Source: Pseudomonadota bacterium
GTDB lineage: Bacteria; Pseudomonadota; Alphaproteobacteria; Acetobacterales; Acetobacteraceae
Assembly: GCA_021807465.1 (NCBI GenBank)
Contig: JAKBCX010000122.1
Coordinates: 1-5,766 of the forward strand
Reading direction: 5' to 3'
DNA: 5,766 nucleotides
The first letter of the stretch is position 1. Each line of letters starts with the position of its first letter. The notes below the pieces were generated by a model. That model did no database searches, was not told where the DNA came from, and saw only the letters and a program-made list of their open reading frames with translations. The position numbers and the translations under genes are program-made. Positions 5,666 through 5,766 of this stretch are shown one piece after another.

Positions 5666-5766
5666 ACGCCGCCGCGGCCATCTGGCACGTCAGCGCAAGC
5701 GGCGATGCGCGAGTTTGTCACCCCCGCCTTATGCTCTGTGAAAACAGCGCCGTGCCATACATATCC

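Noticed and set aside
5666..5766. Possible gene ends or starts in the last 101 bases: a - strand frame open from the edge to a TAA at 5664-5662 (34 codons), and an ATG at 5731 on the + strand
   Set aside because: Neither has a recognisable motif, and the ATG has no ribosome site. The - strand frame could be the tail of a convergent gene, but the window is too short to tell. I see no clear terminator for tetR here either.

Overview
The window is GC-rich alphaproteobacterial chromosomal DNA. The style of TrpA, TrpB and CysQ and the Tyr/Gly/Pro-rich small lipoprotein suggest Rhodospirillales, possibly Acetobacteraceae; this is a guess from protein style, not a computed placement. It holds six genes and no visible mobile element, CRISPR array or RNA gene.

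Left part, + strand (1-2167): the 3' end of cysQ (3'-phosphoadenosine 5'-phosphate phosphatase), a short lipoprotein with Tyr-Tyr, His-Asp and Pro-Gly repeats, and a PAS-GGDEF protein. The GGDEF signature has decayed to SGAEF while the RxxD inhibitory c-di-GMP site is intact, so the protein may sense rather than make c-di-GMP. Inverted repeats surround the ribosome binding sites of both the lipoprotein gene and the PAS-GGDEF gene.

Middle, - strand (2190-4207): trpB and trpA, translationally coupled by an ATGA overlap, encode the two subunits of tryptophan synthase, which performs the last two steps of tryptophan synthesis. They converge on the PAS-GGDEF gene with only 22 bp between the stop codons. 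The trpF gene, often found just upstream of trpB in alphaproteobacteria, is not there.

Right part (4291-5665): an alpha/beta hydrolase (- strand) and a TetR-family regulator (+ strand) are divergent around an AT-rich gap that holds a 47-bp nested palindrome. This looks like a self-contained module in which the TetR protein represses itself and the hydrolase until a small ligand, perhaps the hydrolase substrate or product, releases it. The hydrolase is followed on the same strand by trpBA after 83 bp, so read-through into trpBA is possible. The last 101 bases carry no gene I can support.

The best candidates for something new are the degenerate PAS-GGDEF protein with its possible ribosome-site hairpin, and the nested operator. 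I saw no evidence of a wholly new multi-gene system.
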